Assembly (NCBI RefSeq): GCF_023015905.1
Contig: NZ_JALKBD010000002.1
Coordinates: forward strand, 239,209-303,208
Origin: Arenibacter sp. F20364
Lineage (GTDB): Bacteria > Bacteroidota > Bacteroidia > Flavobacteriales > Flavobacteriaceae
Direction: 5' to 3'
Length of the DNA stretch: 64,000 bases
Shown: one piece after another, positions 8,166 to 17,010 of the stretch
How the letters are laid out: each line of letters starts with the position of its first letter
Numbering within the stretch: the first letter of the stretch is position 1
The notes under the pieces: generated by a model
Seen by the model: the letters and a program-made list of their open reading frames with translations, nothing else
What the model was told of the DNA's origin: nothing
Database searches by the model: none
Made by a program: the position numbers and the translations under genes

Positions 8166-9131
8166 TTAACAACAACCTCCGCCATTATAATGCCAAGTGC
8201 TGTTGCTTATATGAATTTCGTCATTGCTTTTCTCTAGGGCAGATGCTGTTTTATCGCATACCGCCAAGGGCTGATTCTGCATTAGCACATGACCGTTTTT
8301 GTCGTCAAAATATTCTTCATTACCGTAGTATATAGCTGTTTTTCCCGTAAATATACAGGGCCCATCCTGAGGCATGGGATCTTTAATGGCGGCAATTTCT
8401 ATAGATTCAATATAGATCAATTCTTCTGTAGGATATTGATTGGGGGAGAGAACGCGGTACGATTTTCTCGCCCGGATTTCAATGGTTCCAAAACCGGCAT
8501 CCGTCAATACCTTTACATACTCTTGCAACGGGATGCTTCCACTTAAACAAAGGGCCCTTAGCCTATCGTCATTACGTAAGGTTTCGTTCATAGGCTGCTC
8601 ACATATTGGGTCGCTCATAACCAATCTGCCATGGGGTTTTAGTACCCGATACATTTCGGCAACCGCTTTCTTTAAGTCTTCCGTCTTAAAGATATTAAAT
8701 AGGCAATTCTGTGCGGCAACATCAATACTTTCGTCCTCAATAGGTAGATGTAGGGCATCCCCTTTAACAAGGTTGACAAAATCACTTTTAAACCAAGGGT
8801 TTTCCTGTTCCGCTATTTTGAAGTTTTCTCTGGAAGCCTCCAACATCTCATCAACAACATCAACTCCTGTAACTCCGCCCGTTTGTCTTGAGAAATATGA
8901 AAACTGCAACAGCTCCATTCCGCCCCCGACCCCTACATATAGGACCTTTGGGTTGTTTGCCAAATCCTGGGCAGAAACCGTACTTCCACAACCGTAGTTC
9001 ATATCCTGCATAATTCTGGGAATGGACAGGCCGGGGAACTGCCAAATGGGATTGGTGGTGCAACAGAGCCCGACATCCGGGGTTAGTGCTGCATCTTTAT
9101 ATAATTCATTTGTTGCTTGTAAATAACTCAT
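8166..9131 (-). CDS. arsM: Arsenite methyltransferase ArsM, arsenosugar type
   Basis: The 321-residue protein is a SAM-dependent methyltransferase (YVGVGGGMELLQFSYFSR, then VNLVKGDALHLP). Likely arsenic-binding cysteines are Cys23-Cys24 (LCCTTNP), Cys48 (NYGCGS) and those in QNCLFNIF and DPICEQP. It would convert arsenite to methylated species, the first step to arsenosugars. The C-terminus ends YNGGGCC, with two terminal cysteines (320-321) that could hold or hand over As(III); this part is inference. It lies between purine nucleoside phosphorylase and DUF547. No radical SAM ArsS gene is next to it. Confidence 0.85.
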   Translation of the reverse strand: MSYLQATNELYKDAALTPDVGLCCTTNPIWQFPGLSIPRIMQDMNYGCGSTVSAQDLANNPKVLYVGVGGGMELLQFSYFSRQTGGVTGVDVVDEMLEASRENFKIAEQENPWFKSDFVNLVKGDALHLPIEDESIDVAAQNCLFNIFKTEDLKKAVAEMYRVLKPHGRLVMSDPICEQPMNETLRNDDRLRALCLSGSIPLQEYVKVLTDAGFGTIEIRARKSYRVLSPNQYPTEELIYIESIEIAAIKDPMPQDGPCIFTGKTAIYYGNEEYFDDKNGHVLMQNQPLAVCDKTASALEKSNDEIHISNSTWHYNGGGCC

Positions 9132-9196
9132 TTCTATTCGATTAAAATTTTATGTCAGTTATGTAATTATCTTTCCTAGCCACTCGCTACTGAAAA

Positions 9197-10012
9197 TTAC
9201 ACTTCCCTAAGTAGTTGCCTAAACAGTGTTATCATTTTGGGTTCTGTTTTACTGGCAATTTCAATTATTTCTGCTATGTTGACCGGTTTAAGATTGTCTG
9301 GGTCGCATTCGTCCGTTAAAACGGATACGGCCACTACGGGCAATTTTAAGTGATTGGCAACGATCACTTCAGGCACGGTACTCATTCCTACGGCGTCGGC
9401 GCCAATAATTTTTAACATTCTGTATTCAGCCTTGGTTTCCAGTTGCGGTCCTACAACGGAGGCGTACACTCCCTTTTGGAGGGATATATCTTCTTTTTTG
9501 GCTATTTTTTCCAAGCTTCTGCGCATTGGAATGTCGTAGGGCTCGCTCATATCTGTAAAACGCTCTCCAAATTGGCTTACGTTTTTAAAGGCCAAGGGAG
9601 ACCCGCCTTGAAGGTTGATGTGGTCCTCGATAAGCATCATGTCACCTTTTTTATAATCGGGGTTTATGGCTCCGGCAGCATTAGAGATGAATAGCTTTTT
9701 TATCCCTAGCCTTTCCATTACACGAATAGGGTAGGTAACGTCTAAAAGATCATAGCCTTCATAAAAGTGGAACCTGCCCTGCATTACCACAACTTTTTTG
9801 CCTTCCAAGAATCCATAGATCAATTTACCGGAATGGAATTCTACCGTAGCCAAAGGAAAATAGGGAATGTGGTTGTAATGCGCTTCTATCGGATTTTCAA
9901 TTTCATCTGCCAATTTGCCCAAGCCTGTTCCCAGGACTATGCCAATTTCTGGGGTTTCAAATCCCTTTCCTATTAAATAATCGGTAGATTCCTTTAGTAA
10001 TTTATCCGTCAT
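9197..10012 (-). CDS. Purine-nucleoside phosphorylase (trimeric type)
   Basis: The 271-residue protein matches high-molecular-weight trimeric PNP: GIVLGTGLGKLADEI, EFHSGKLIYG, MQGRFHFYEGYD, ISNAAGAINP and MSTVPEVIVA. It cleaves purine nucleosides with phosphate to give the base and ribose-1-phosphate. In this cluster an attractive role is to split adenine from a 5'-arsinoyl-deoxyadenosine formed from SAM and so give a sugar phosphate to the glycosyltransferases. That role is inference. It is 6 bp from the TIGR04282-like gene. Confidence 0.92.
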   Translation of the reverse strand: MTDKLLKESTDYLIGKGFETPEIGIVLGTGLGKLADEIENPIEAHYNHIPYFPLATVEFHSGKLIYGFLEGKKVVVMQGRFHFYEGYDLLDVTYPIRVMERLGIKKLFISNAAGAINPDYKKGDMMLIEDHINLQGGSPLAFKNVSQFGERFTDMSEPYDIPMRRSLEKIAKKEDISLQKGVYASVVGPQLETKAEYRMLKIIGADAVGMSTVPEVIVANHLKLPVVAVSVLTDECDPDNLKPVNIAEIIEIASKTEPKMITLFRQLLREV

Positions 10013-10018
10013 ATAATT

Positions 10019-10630
10019 TCAATTTTTTAAAAAGGTTCGGAAGATTTCAATATCCTTGATATCTTCAAAATAGTCAATATCATTTTTAGGAGCTAGCAGA
10101 CCGTGGTTTTCATTATTCAAATCCTGTAATGTAGCCTCTAATACAGTATCAGTGCCCCAGGTTTTATTGTTAAAAAGAGCTGGGTTATAGACATTCATCC
10201 CCAGTAAATAATAGCCGCCATCAATAGCGGGACCAATGACATAATCACGATGCCCCAAGAAATTAAAGGCTTCCAGTAAATCATTTTCATTTAAATCGTA
10301 CATATCACTGCCAATGATAATAATTTTCTCATAGCCTGCATTAAATCCGTCCTTAAAGGCATTGCCCATGCGCTCTCCCAGATCATTTCCCGATTGCACT
10401 TTTTTTTCGTAAACTTGGTTGTCCCATAGATCATCTTCCCAAATGTCATCGGAATAACACACCCATTTTGTCACATTTAACCCCTTGGTAATATTCTTGG
10501 TATGATCAAGTAAAAAGTTATATATATTCAAGGCCGCCAGATCACCCACCGTAGCTGCCAATCTAGTTTTGCACTTGCCTAGTTCAGGGTTACGCGTAAA
10601 TATTATAAGTAAGTCTTTGGGGTGGGTCAT
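10019..10630 (-). CDS. TIGR04282/DUF2064-like glycosyltransferase of arsenosugar clusters
   Basis: The 203-residue nucleotidyl or glycosyl-transferase-like protein shows IFTRNPELGKCKTRLA near the N-terminus, IIIGSDMYDLNENDL and IGPAIDGGYYLLGM. This is the DUF2064 fold, which pairs repeatedly with the TIGR04283 glycosyltransferase near arsM. Biochemistry is not established as far as I know. It is followed at 6 bp by the phosphorylase. Confidence 0.8.
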   Translation of the reverse strand: MTHPKDLLIIFTRNPELGKCKTRLAATVGDLAALNIYNFLLDHTKNITKGLNVTKWVCYSDDIWEDDLWDNQVYEKKVQSGNDLGERMGNAFKDGFNAGYEKIIIIGSDMYDLNENDLLEAFNFLGHRDYVIGPAIDGGYYLLGMNVYNPALFNNKTWGTDTVLEATLQDLNNENHGLLAPKNDIDYFEDIKDIEIFRTFLKN

Positions 10631-10795
10631 ATAATCTATATATTATTTTTCCAATTTTAACGGACTTGGTCTTAATGGTCGTTATAGGTTTATATTCATT
10701 ACTTAATTGTGGTATAGAAAAGGAGAATTTGTTGGGATTCCATGTCCGATTCCAACACTTAATGGCAGTTTGTAGATTTTAGGTGATGTCAATAT

Positions 10796-11308
10796 TTAGT
10801 CTTTTTGTTTTGTATGGCCATAAACTTTAGTGGCATTGTTCAACATTTTACCCCAATGCCTATTGTAGGCATGCACTCTATCTGTTTCTTTTCCAATGGA
10901 GTTATATACTGGATAATTCTTATTTTTCCATTGAAAAATACCGCCATATAGGTTGTAGACTTCTTTATATCCCTTTTTTATAAGTTTTTCCCCGATCTTT
11001 TCAGAGCGAACCCCTATAGAGCAATAGACGACAATAGGTGTATTTTTATTGGGAATCACGGATGTAATTTGTTCAGTGTCAAATTTCCTATTGCCGACCC
11101 ATATTGCTTTTGCAAGATGGCTTACCTTAAATTCCCTTTTATCCCTGGTATCTAGGAGCAGGAATTGGTTGCCAACTGCTAATTTTTCCGCCACTATATA
11201 TGGTACACTGTTTTTGTTGAACTTCCGCAATGTCTTGTCTATTTCACTTTGACCGTGAAGTCCGTCAAAACAAAAAAAGCATATGAAAATTTGGAGCAGA
11301 TATTTCAT
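10796..11308 (-). CDS. Exported rhodanese-like protein
   Basis: From the ATG at 11308 the protein has 170 residues, with a signal peptide (YLLQIFICFFCFDGLHG). One rhodanese domain follows, with active-site loop VYCSIGVRSEK (Cys-x4-Arg). A longer frame exists only from a TTG at 11332, which overlaps the predicted -7 element, so the ATG is preferred. It is the first gene on the minus strand before the arsenosugar-type genes and may be co-transcribed, though 165 bp separate it from the next. A role in sulfur or thioarsenical handling in the periplasm is speculation. Confidence 0.8.
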   Translation of the reverse strand: MKYLLQIFICFFCFDGLHGQSEIDKTLRKFNKNSVPYIVAEKLAVGNQFLLLDTRDKREFKVSHLAKAIWVGNRKFDTEQITSVIPNKNTPIVVYCSIGVRSEKIGEKLIKKGYKEVYNLYGGIFQWKNKNYPVYNSIGKETDRVHAYNRHWGKMLNNATKVYGHTKQKD

Positions 11309-11329
11309 TGTAAGGGGTAAATCACTCGG

Positions 11330-11337
11330 CAAAGATA
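11330..11337 (-). promoter_or_regulatory. Putative -7 promoter element of the rhodanese gene
   Basis: On the minus strand this reads TATCTTTG, a perfect TAnnTTTG. It lies 21 bp before the ATG at 11308 and supports that start. No good -33 element was found at the usual distance. Confidence 0.45.
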
Positions 11338-11549
11338 GTATATTGCCATCATAACCTTAGGCTACAACTTTTGGCTGCAAATTAATTTGAGTTATGAAGG
11401 AGGGGATTTCCAATATTAGAATTGGATTTTTTAATTTCACGGTTCTGGAACTGCGCAATTCGTTTTCTTTAAACATTTTGCAAATGTATCTGGGGAGGCC
11501 TTTTGTGATATGTTTTTGCGATAATTAAATCTTATCTTAATAAAAAAAT

Positions 11550-12485
11550 ATGCCAGATAAAAAGAAAAAAAGTCATGACTTTAAATCCAACCTATATTCC
11601 TATTGGAAAAAATCCAGAAGGTTTAGGGTTGGAATTTTTGCGGACATACACGATATTCTATTTATAATAGCTGGGATTTTTTCTGCTGCTTTTGGTTTGG
11701 AAAGTTTTTTATTGCCCAATAGCTTTATTGATGGTGGGGCTACGGGGATTTCACTTTTAATTTCTGAAATTTCATCTATACCCTTATATATACTGATTAT
11801 TCTGGTCAATATTCCATTTATATTTCTTGGTTTTAAGGTGATAGGGAAGCAATTTGCAATTAAGGCGTCTTTGGCAATTTTTGGCCTGTCCATTGTTTTG
11901 GCAACGGTACACTTTCCAGAAGTGACCGAAGACAAACTTTTAGTCGCGGTTTTTGGAGGTTTCTTTCTGGGAGCCGGAATTGGACTTTCCATTAGGGGTG
12001 GTGGTGTGTTGGATGGTACCGAGGTGCTTGCCATTTATTTGAGTAGAAAATTAAGGACTAAAATTGGCGATAATATTATAGTGATTAATATTATTATATT
12101 CTTGGCTGCTGCATACTTCCTTTCTTTGGAAACAGCACTGTATTCTATGTTAACTTATTTATCAGCTTCAAAGACTTTGGATTTTGTGGTTGATGGAATC
12201 GAGGAGTATACCGGAGTTACCATTATATCTTCCCGCAGTGAGGAGATCAGACTCATGATTACGGAAAAACTGGGCCGGGGGCTTACCATATATAAGGGGC
12301 ATGGTGGTTATGGAAGAAGTGGCGTACATAATGAGTACGACATTATTTATGCCGTAATTACAAGATTGGAGATTAGTAAATTAAATACAGAGCTGGAAAA
12401 GATAGACCCCAATGCCTTTGTTGTAATGAACAGTATAAATGATACTAAAGGCGGAATGATCAAAAAAAGAGCCTTGAATCACTAG
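11550..12485 (+). CDS. YitT family membrane protein (DUF161/DUF2179)
   Basis: The 311-residue protein has a basic cytoplasmic N-terminus (about 30 residues), five to six membrane segments with IDGGATGISLLISEIS and IRGGGVLDGTEVLAIYLS (tandem DUF161 halves), then the soluble DUF2179 domain with YKGHGGYGR. Such proteins are widespread and of unknown transport or sensing role. It is monocistronic, divergent from the rhodanese gene. No substrate can be named. Confidence 0.85.
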   Translation: MPDKKKKSHDFKSNLYSYWKKSRRFRVGIFADIHDILFIIAGIFSAAFGLESFLLPNSFIDGGATGISLLISEISSIPLYILIILVNIPFIFLGFKVIGKQFAIKASLAIFGLSIVLATVHFPEVTEDKLLVAVFGGFFLGAGIGLSIRGGGVLDGTEVLAIYLSRKLRTKIGDNIIVINIIIFLAAAYFLSLETALYSMLTYLSASKTLDFVVDGIEEYTGVTIISSRSEEIRLMITEKLGRGLTIYKGHGGYGRSGVHNEYDIIYAVITRLEISKLNTELEKIDPNAFVVMNSINDTKGGMIKKRALNH

Positions 12486-12603
12486 GATTTCCGATTATTT
12501 AGGAGTTGTGTAAGCATTGCGAAAGTAAAGCTACTAATGTAACTATTGTTACCCACTGTTGGCCTTGGAAGGGTTAATTTTGGCTTAAATAGTATTGAAA
12601 TTT

Positions 12604-13227
12604 ATGGAAAAAACTGCACAGAAAACCAAAGGTGAATTGCTTAGGGAAGGACTTAAGTTGTCCATGGGTTATGGGGATTACAGGCAAATGATTTCCGATT
12701 TGGCTTTGGAGGGAAAATCTACAGGGCCTTTGCAAAGTGAAGAGGTTATCAATTATACACGACTGAACGATCAACGGATGAAGCGTTTGGACAAGACCAT
12801 TCAGATCGATGCCGATTCCGAATCCGAAATTAAAAAGGTGTCTAAAAAAATTACCTGGTTGGTACTTACGGAAAGCTGGTGTGGTGATGCCGCCCAAACT
12901 TTACCTGTAATGAATAAGATAGCGGATTTAAATCAGAATATTTCGTTGAAACTGGTATTGCGTGATGAAAACCTAGAATTAATGGAGCAGTTTTTGTCCA
13001 ATGGCGCTATGGCCATTCCAAAATTGATTTCCATTGATGATGCTACGGGCAAGGTGATTGGAGAATGGGGTTCACGACCCTCTATTGCTGCCAATATGGT
13101 GCAGGATCACAAAAGAATATATGGGAAGTTGACAGCAGAATTTAAACAGGACTTACAGCTCTGGTACAATAAGGATAAGGGTCAAAATACGGTGAGCGAC
13201 CTATTATCTTTACTTTTCTTGGAATAA
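12604..13227 (+). CDS. Thioredoxin-family protein with single active-site cysteine
   Basis: From the ATG at 12604 the protein has 207 residues; an in-frame TTG at 12595 is less likely. A thioredoxin fold follows an about 80-residue helical N-terminal region. The active site is SWCGDA with only Cys93, so the usual CxxC is CGDA, and the cis-proline region is MAIPKLI. It cannot make the intramolecular disulfide of a standard thioredoxin and may act as a monothiol or glutaredoxin-like protein. Its 3' end overlaps the convergent TonB-like gene by 18 bp. Confidence 0.8.
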   Translation: MEKTAQKTKGELLREGLKLSMGYGDYRQMISDLALEGKSTGPLQSEEVINYTRLNDQRMKRLDKTIQIDADSESEIKKVSKKITWLVLTESWCGDAAQTLPVMNKIADLNQNISLKLVLRDENLELMEQFLSNGAMAIPKLISIDDATGKVIGEWGSRPSIAANMVQDHKRIYGKLTAEFKQDLQLWYNKDKGQNTVSDLLSLLFLE

Positions 13228-13941
13228 GTAGGTAATAGTGCCCATTTGTTCAGCCTTCTCCCCGGTATTAAATTTGGATTTTAAGGCGTATTCAATGGCA
13301 TTATCCACAAGGCAACCGTTGAGCGTACTGGAACTTTTTTTGTTTACATAGGCCTCGAGGACCTTGCCTAATGGGTCGACCTTAATATTAATGACCACTT
13401 TACCCCCTTCTATACAGGTATAAATGGGAATGGGTAGGTTAGTATGTCTTCTGTCTACCAAAGAGTACGAAATAGAAGTCCGTCTTTTGGCCAAATTGTT
13501 GGTCATTACTTCTTTGTTGGCTTCCTTTTCGCCCAGTAATTGTTGTTTTTCCCTTCTTCTCTTTGCCAATTCTTTTACTCTAGCGGCATATTCGGAGTCG
13601 GAGCTAAGATAGTCCGTTGGGTCATCACTATCAGAGGACAATTCCTGTTCCTCCAATATTTCCTCTAGGGTTTTTAGTGGTTCAGGATTGCCAAAACTTG
13701 GTTTATTGGCCTCGTTATAGGCCATATGACTTTTAATGGGATCGGCTTTGGCCATTTCTTCCATTTCCTTTAATTCTTCCTCAATTTGCTTTTCCAGATC
13801 CTCCTCTTCCAGCAGGCTTAATTCAATAACGTACTCTTCTTTTTCTTCTTGCCCCAAGTGGATGTTGTATAAACTAAGCACCACCAAAGCCATGGAAAAG
13901 AAAGTTATTAAAAAAGAAAGCTGTTTACGGTTTAAATTCAT
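13210..13941 (-). CDS. TonB-like energy transducer protein
   Basis: From the ATG at 13941 (MNLNRKQLSF) there are 243 residues: one N-terminal membrane anchor (about 8-28), a long acidic and basic coiled region (LLEEEDLEKQIEEELKEMEE and following), and a C-terminal TonB-type domain (GGKVVINIKVDPLGKVLEAYV). An upstream in-frame start at 13965 is a TTG and is not preferred. TonB proteins carry proton-motive energy to outer-membrane receptors. The usual proline-rich spacer is absent, replaced by a charged helix, so a specialised function is possible. No exbB/exbD gene is near. Confidence 0.65.
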   Translation of the reverse strand: MNLNRKQLSFLITFFSMALVVLSLYNIHLGQEEKEEYVIELSLLEEEDLEKQIEEELKEMEEMAKADPIKSHMAYNEANKPSFGNPEPLKTLEEILEEQELSSDSDDPTDYLSSDSEYAARVKELAKRRREKQQLLGEKEANKEVMTNNLAKRRTSISYSLVDRRHTNLPIPIYTCIEGGKVVINIKVDPLGKVLEAYVNKKSSSTLNGCLVDNAIEYALKSKFNTGEKAEQMGTITYLFQEK

Positions 13942-14019
13942 AGTGATATAACCACGTTTTATCAAAAATATTTCAAATTATCGACGAACGGTTAGGTTAC
14001 CACTTTTAATTTCGAAGTT

Positions 14020-14715
14020 TTAACTGTCGATTTGCAGTAAATTACCAAATTCCTCGGGGGTTATGGCATTATTTACGTTGAAATCACCTATTTTGGTTCT
14101 TTTCAACGATGATAAATGGGCCCCGGTTTGCAGAGCTTTCCCAAAATCATGGGCCAAAGACCTAATATAGGTGCCTTTACTGCAGACGACCCTAAAGTGT
14201 ATCATTGGCAGTTCTACAGAGGTAATTTCAAATTCTGTGATGGTGACCCCTCTTTTTTTTATCTCCACTTCCTTCCCTTCCCTTGCGTACTCGTAAAGTC
14301 TTTTGCCGTCTTTTTTTAGAGCGGAGAAAACGGGTGGAATTTGTTCTATATCCCCAATAAATTGGGCAGTAGTGCTGTGGATCAATTCATTGGTAATATG
14401 ATCCGTGGGGAAGTTTTCGTTTATTTCCGTTTCCAGATCATAGGAAGGGGTTGTGCCGCCAAGGGTAATAGTTCCTGTATATTCTTTTTCTTGCCCCTGT
14501 AGTTCGTTTATGGTTTTGGTGGCTTTTCCTGTACAGATAAGTAATAATCCTGTCGCCAGTGGATCCAAGGTCCCGGCGTGACCTATCTTAATTTTTTTTA
14601 GCTGAAACTTCTTTCTGATTTTCCATTTTAAGGAATTAACAGCCTGGAAGGATGACCAACCAAGTGGTTTGTCTATTAATAATACCTGCCCCTCTAAAAA
14701 ATTCTCTTTTGTCAT
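14020..14715 (-). CDS. truB: tRNA pseudouridine(55) synthase
   Basis: The 231-residue enzyme has the catalytic aspartate in GHAGTLDPLATGLL (Asp51), plus KKDGKRLYEYAREG and SKGTYIRSLAHD. It makes pseudouridine 55 in the T-loop of tRNAs. The C-terminal PUA domain of longer TruBs is missing, which is usual for Bacteroidota. The start codon overlaps the last base of uppP; order on the minus strand is ftsX, DUF3098, uppP, truB. Confidence 0.95.
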   Translation of the reverse strand: MTKENFLEGQVLLIDKPLGWSSFQAVNSLKWKIRKKFQLKKIKIGHAGTLDPLATGLLLICTGKATKTINELQGQEKEYTGTITLGGTTPSYDLETEINENFPTDHITNELIHSTTAQFIGDIEQIPPVFSALKKDGKRLYEYAREGKEVEIKKRGVTITEFEITSVELPMIHFRVVCSKGTYIRSLAHDFGKALQTGAHLSSLKRTKIGDFNVNNAITPEEFGNLLQIDS

Positions 14716-15500
14716 TAAATTACGGTTAGTGGGCTTATAAAATAATGTATGACAATAATGGCAATACCCACTACGATTCTGTAGTAGCCAAAAATTTTAA
14801 AGCCATGTTTGCTTAAGTACCCAATAAAAGTCTTAATAGCGAATAGTGCCACTATAAACCCAACGACGTTGCCTATAATCAGTAGATTTATTTGTTCGGA
14901 GGTTAGGGTAAAGCCAGCAGCGTGATAATCATAGCTTTTTTTAAGTGTGGCCCCCAACATGGTTGGCAATGCTAGAAAGAATGAAAATTCCGCTGCTGCT
15001 GTCCTAGATAATTTTTGGGTCATGCCCCCAACAATACTGGCGCCACTTCTGGATACACCAGGAATCATTGCCAAACACTGGAAGAGTCCAATTTTAAAAG
15101 CCGTAGCATATGAAATATCGGTGTTCTCGGAATTTCCGAATAACTCATCCACTCTAAGAAGGATCAATCCCCCAATGACCAAGGAAAAGGCCACTACAAG
15201 CGGACTCTCCAGTAAGGCGTCTATTACATCACTTAAGAGTAGGCCCAGGACCACCGCAGGAATAAAAGCGACCAAAAGTTTATAATAGAAATCGATGCTT
15301 TGGAAGAATCGTTTAAAGTACAGTACCACTACTGAAAGTATGGTGCCCAATTGGATAACGATAGTAAATAATTTGGTAAAATCTTCCTGTGCAATACCAA
15401 AAAAGGAAGATGTAATAATCATGTGTCCAGTTGAAGAAACCGGTAAATACTCGGTTATACCTTCAATAATGGCAAGAATAATAGCCTCAAATATGTCCAA
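14715..15500 (-). CDS. uppP: Undecaprenyl-diphosphatase (UppP/BacA)
   Basis: The 261-residue membrane protein carries both active-site motifs: [16 protein letters not shown] near residue 13 and [13 protein letters not shown] in the middle. It dephosphorylates undecaprenyl pyrophosphate to recycle the lipid carrier of peptidoglycan synthesis. The only suitable start is a TTG, 3 bp after the DUF3098 stop; no ATG or GTG lies in frame nearby and the protein sequence begins at the expected position. This suggests translational coupling to the upstream gene. Confidence 0.93.
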   Translation of the reverse strand: MDIFEAIILAIIEGITEYLPVSSTGHMIITSSFFGIAQEDFTKLFTIVIQLGTILSVVVLYFKRFFQSIDFYYKLLVAFIPAVVLGLLLSDVIDALLESPLVVAFSLVIGGLILLRVDELFGNSENTDISYATAFKIGLFQCLAMIPGVSRSGASIVGGMTQKLSRTAAAEFSFFLALPTMLGATLKKSYDYHAAGFTLTSEQINLLIIGNVVGFIVALFAIKTFIGYLSKHGFKIFGYYRIVVGIAIIVIHYFISPLTVI

Positions 15501-15503
15501 AAT

Positions 15504-15770
15504 TTATTTCTTCTTATGCGGATTCAACAGAATGGCGTAAACTTCTATTCCGAGGCCTATCAATACCAATGTAGGGGCCAAGCGTATTCTTCTGAAATTG
15601 TAAATCTCAGGATTAAAAACATTGGGATCGTCACTTCCGCCGCCGCTCATAAGGATAAATCCTAGGCTAATAAAGGCCAAACCAACAAACATAAAAAGGT
15701 AATTTCTTTTTTGGAAAATAAATTCCTGTCTAGGCTTTTGCTGTTGATTGTTGTTTTGTTTTTTACTCAT
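15504..15770 (-). CDS. DUF3098 small membrane protein
   Basis: The 88-residue protein has a polar, glutamine-rich N-terminus, two hydrophobic segments (YLFMFVGLAFISLGFILMSG and the C-terminal LAPTLVLIGLGIEVYAILL) and an NPHKKK tail. It belongs to DUF3098, found in Bacteroidota almost always between ftsX and uppP. Function is unknown; context suggests a role in cell-wall synthesis or division. Confidence 0.85.
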   Translation of the reverse strand: MSKKQNNNQQQKPRQEFIFQKRNYLFMFVGLAFISLGFILMSGGGSDDPNVFNPEIYNFRRIRLAPTLVLIGLGIEVYAILLNPHKKK

Positions 15771-15779
15771 GCCGCAAAG

Positions 15780-16658
15780 TTAATAATATAAATCATCTGT
15801 TCTAAGATTTAAGAAGCGTTGTGTCGCAAAAAATGTACTTATAAAAGAAATCAAGACCCCTAATAAGAAGACACTTGCAAAAAGAAATATTAGAATTGTC
15901 GGATCCTCTAAAAGTAGGAGTTCCGGAAAATTTATATTTACATAGTAAATTACAAAGCCTAGTGCAATTAAGGCTATGACCGCTCCCAGAACCCCCAATT
16001 TAATGTTGGTCCAAATAAAGGGTCTGCGTATAAAAGTTTTAGTGGCCCCCACCATCTGCATGGTTTTTATGATAAAGCGCTTGGAGTAAATGGATAGTCG
16101 GATAGAACTGTTGATCAATAAGACGGCGATAAAAGTAAAAACGCCACTCGCAACCAGTATCCAGAAACTTATTTTTTTTACGTTATCGTTTAACAGTGTA
16201 ATCAAGGGTTTGTCGTAGCTTACTTCTTCAATATAGTCCCTGCTCGAAATTTCCTCTGCTATTTCGGCAATCTTCTCTGTAGAAACATAATCGGCCTTAA
16301 GTTGCACATCTATGGAGTTCTTAAGGGGATTATACCCCAAGAAATCCAAAAAATTCTCTCCAATTTCCTCACTGTGCTGTTCTGCCGCCTGTTCCTTGGA
16401 AACATAGGTGGCCTTTTTGGTATATTCTGCCATGGCTAAGCTTTTTTGCAATTGGTCAACTTCAACTTCTTTGGCGTTGTCCTTAAGAAATACGGATATG
16501 GTAATCTGTTCTTTAAAATGATCGGCCAGTTTTTTGGTGTTCAGCACCAAAAGTCCCAATATACCCAATAAAAAAAGTACCAAGCCAATACTTAGGACCA
16601 CTGAAAAATAAGAGGAGATAAGCTTTCTTTTTTGAAAACGTTCAAAAGATGTACTCAT
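15780..16658 (-). CDS. ftsX: Cell division protein FtsX-like ABC permease
   Basis: The 292-residue protein has one N-terminal membrane segment after about 18 residues (FSVVLSIGLVLFLLGILGLL), an extracytoplasmic domain (about 45-165), and three C-terminal membrane segments, the FtsX topology. With the ATPase FtsE it activates cell-wall hydrolases at the septum; no ftsE is adjacent here. It is the first gene of the operon with DUF3098, uppP and truB. Confidence 0.9.
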   Translation of the reverse strand: MSTSFERFQKRKLISSYFSVVLSIGLVLFLLGILGLLVLNTKKLADHFKEQITISVFLKDNAKEVEVDQLQKSLAMAEYTKKATYVSKEQAAEQHSEEIGENFLDFLGYNPLKNSIDVQLKADYVSTEKIAEIAEEISSRDYIEEVSYDKPLITLLNDNVKKISFWILVASGVFTFIAVLLINSSIRLSIYSKRFIIKTMQMVGATKTFIRRPFIWTNIKLGVLGAVIALIALGFVIYYVNINFPELLLLEDPTILIFLFASVFLLGVLISFISTFFATQRFLNLRTDDLYY

Positions 16659-17010
16659 AGTTGAAAATCAATATGTAAAAATAGGAAAGTAAATTGAATT
16701 AGAAATGATTGAGGGATGTTTCATAGTCAATTTCAATATAAAGGGTTGCCAAAGTAATATGGGTATTTGGGAAATTCAATTGAAATTTTTGTACTTGCTT
16801 ACAGTAGGGCAATGAAGATCCAACGTTCCAAAGTTTAGTGCAATTGTCTTTAGGTGTGGTTTATATGGTGTAATCAAGGCAGTGCTTTTGCTTTGGTAGG
16901 TAAGTCGATAATATCTTTTTGCTTTCATAGATTAAACTTATTTTTGCCCTGCATTAATTAAATGGAGTGTGTGCCCTTAGTGCGCCGGATTTAAAGACAA
17001 ACAATATAGG
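16659..17010. other. Intergenic region between ftsX and leuS
   Basis: This 352-bp divergent region holds no gene. It contains the putative leuS promoter (listed separately). A 10-codon frame from ATG 16963 (MECVPLVRRI) precedes leuS, but it has only one leucine codon and is not taken as a leader peptide. No hairpin with a T run is seen. Confidence 0.5.
16916..16946 (+). promoter_or_regulatory. Putative leuS promoter
   Basis: A -33 element TTTTTG (16916-16921) and a -7 element TATTTTTG (16939-16946, matching TAnnTTTG) are 17 bp apart and 64 bp before leuS. Confidence 0.5.

Noticed and set aside
13942..13965. Upstream TTG start of the TonB-like gene
   Set aside because: TTG with no advantage over the ATG at 13941.
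16963..16995. Short frame MECVPLVRRI before leuS as a possible leucine leader peptide
   Set aside because: Only one Leu codon, no attenuator hairpin with a T run.
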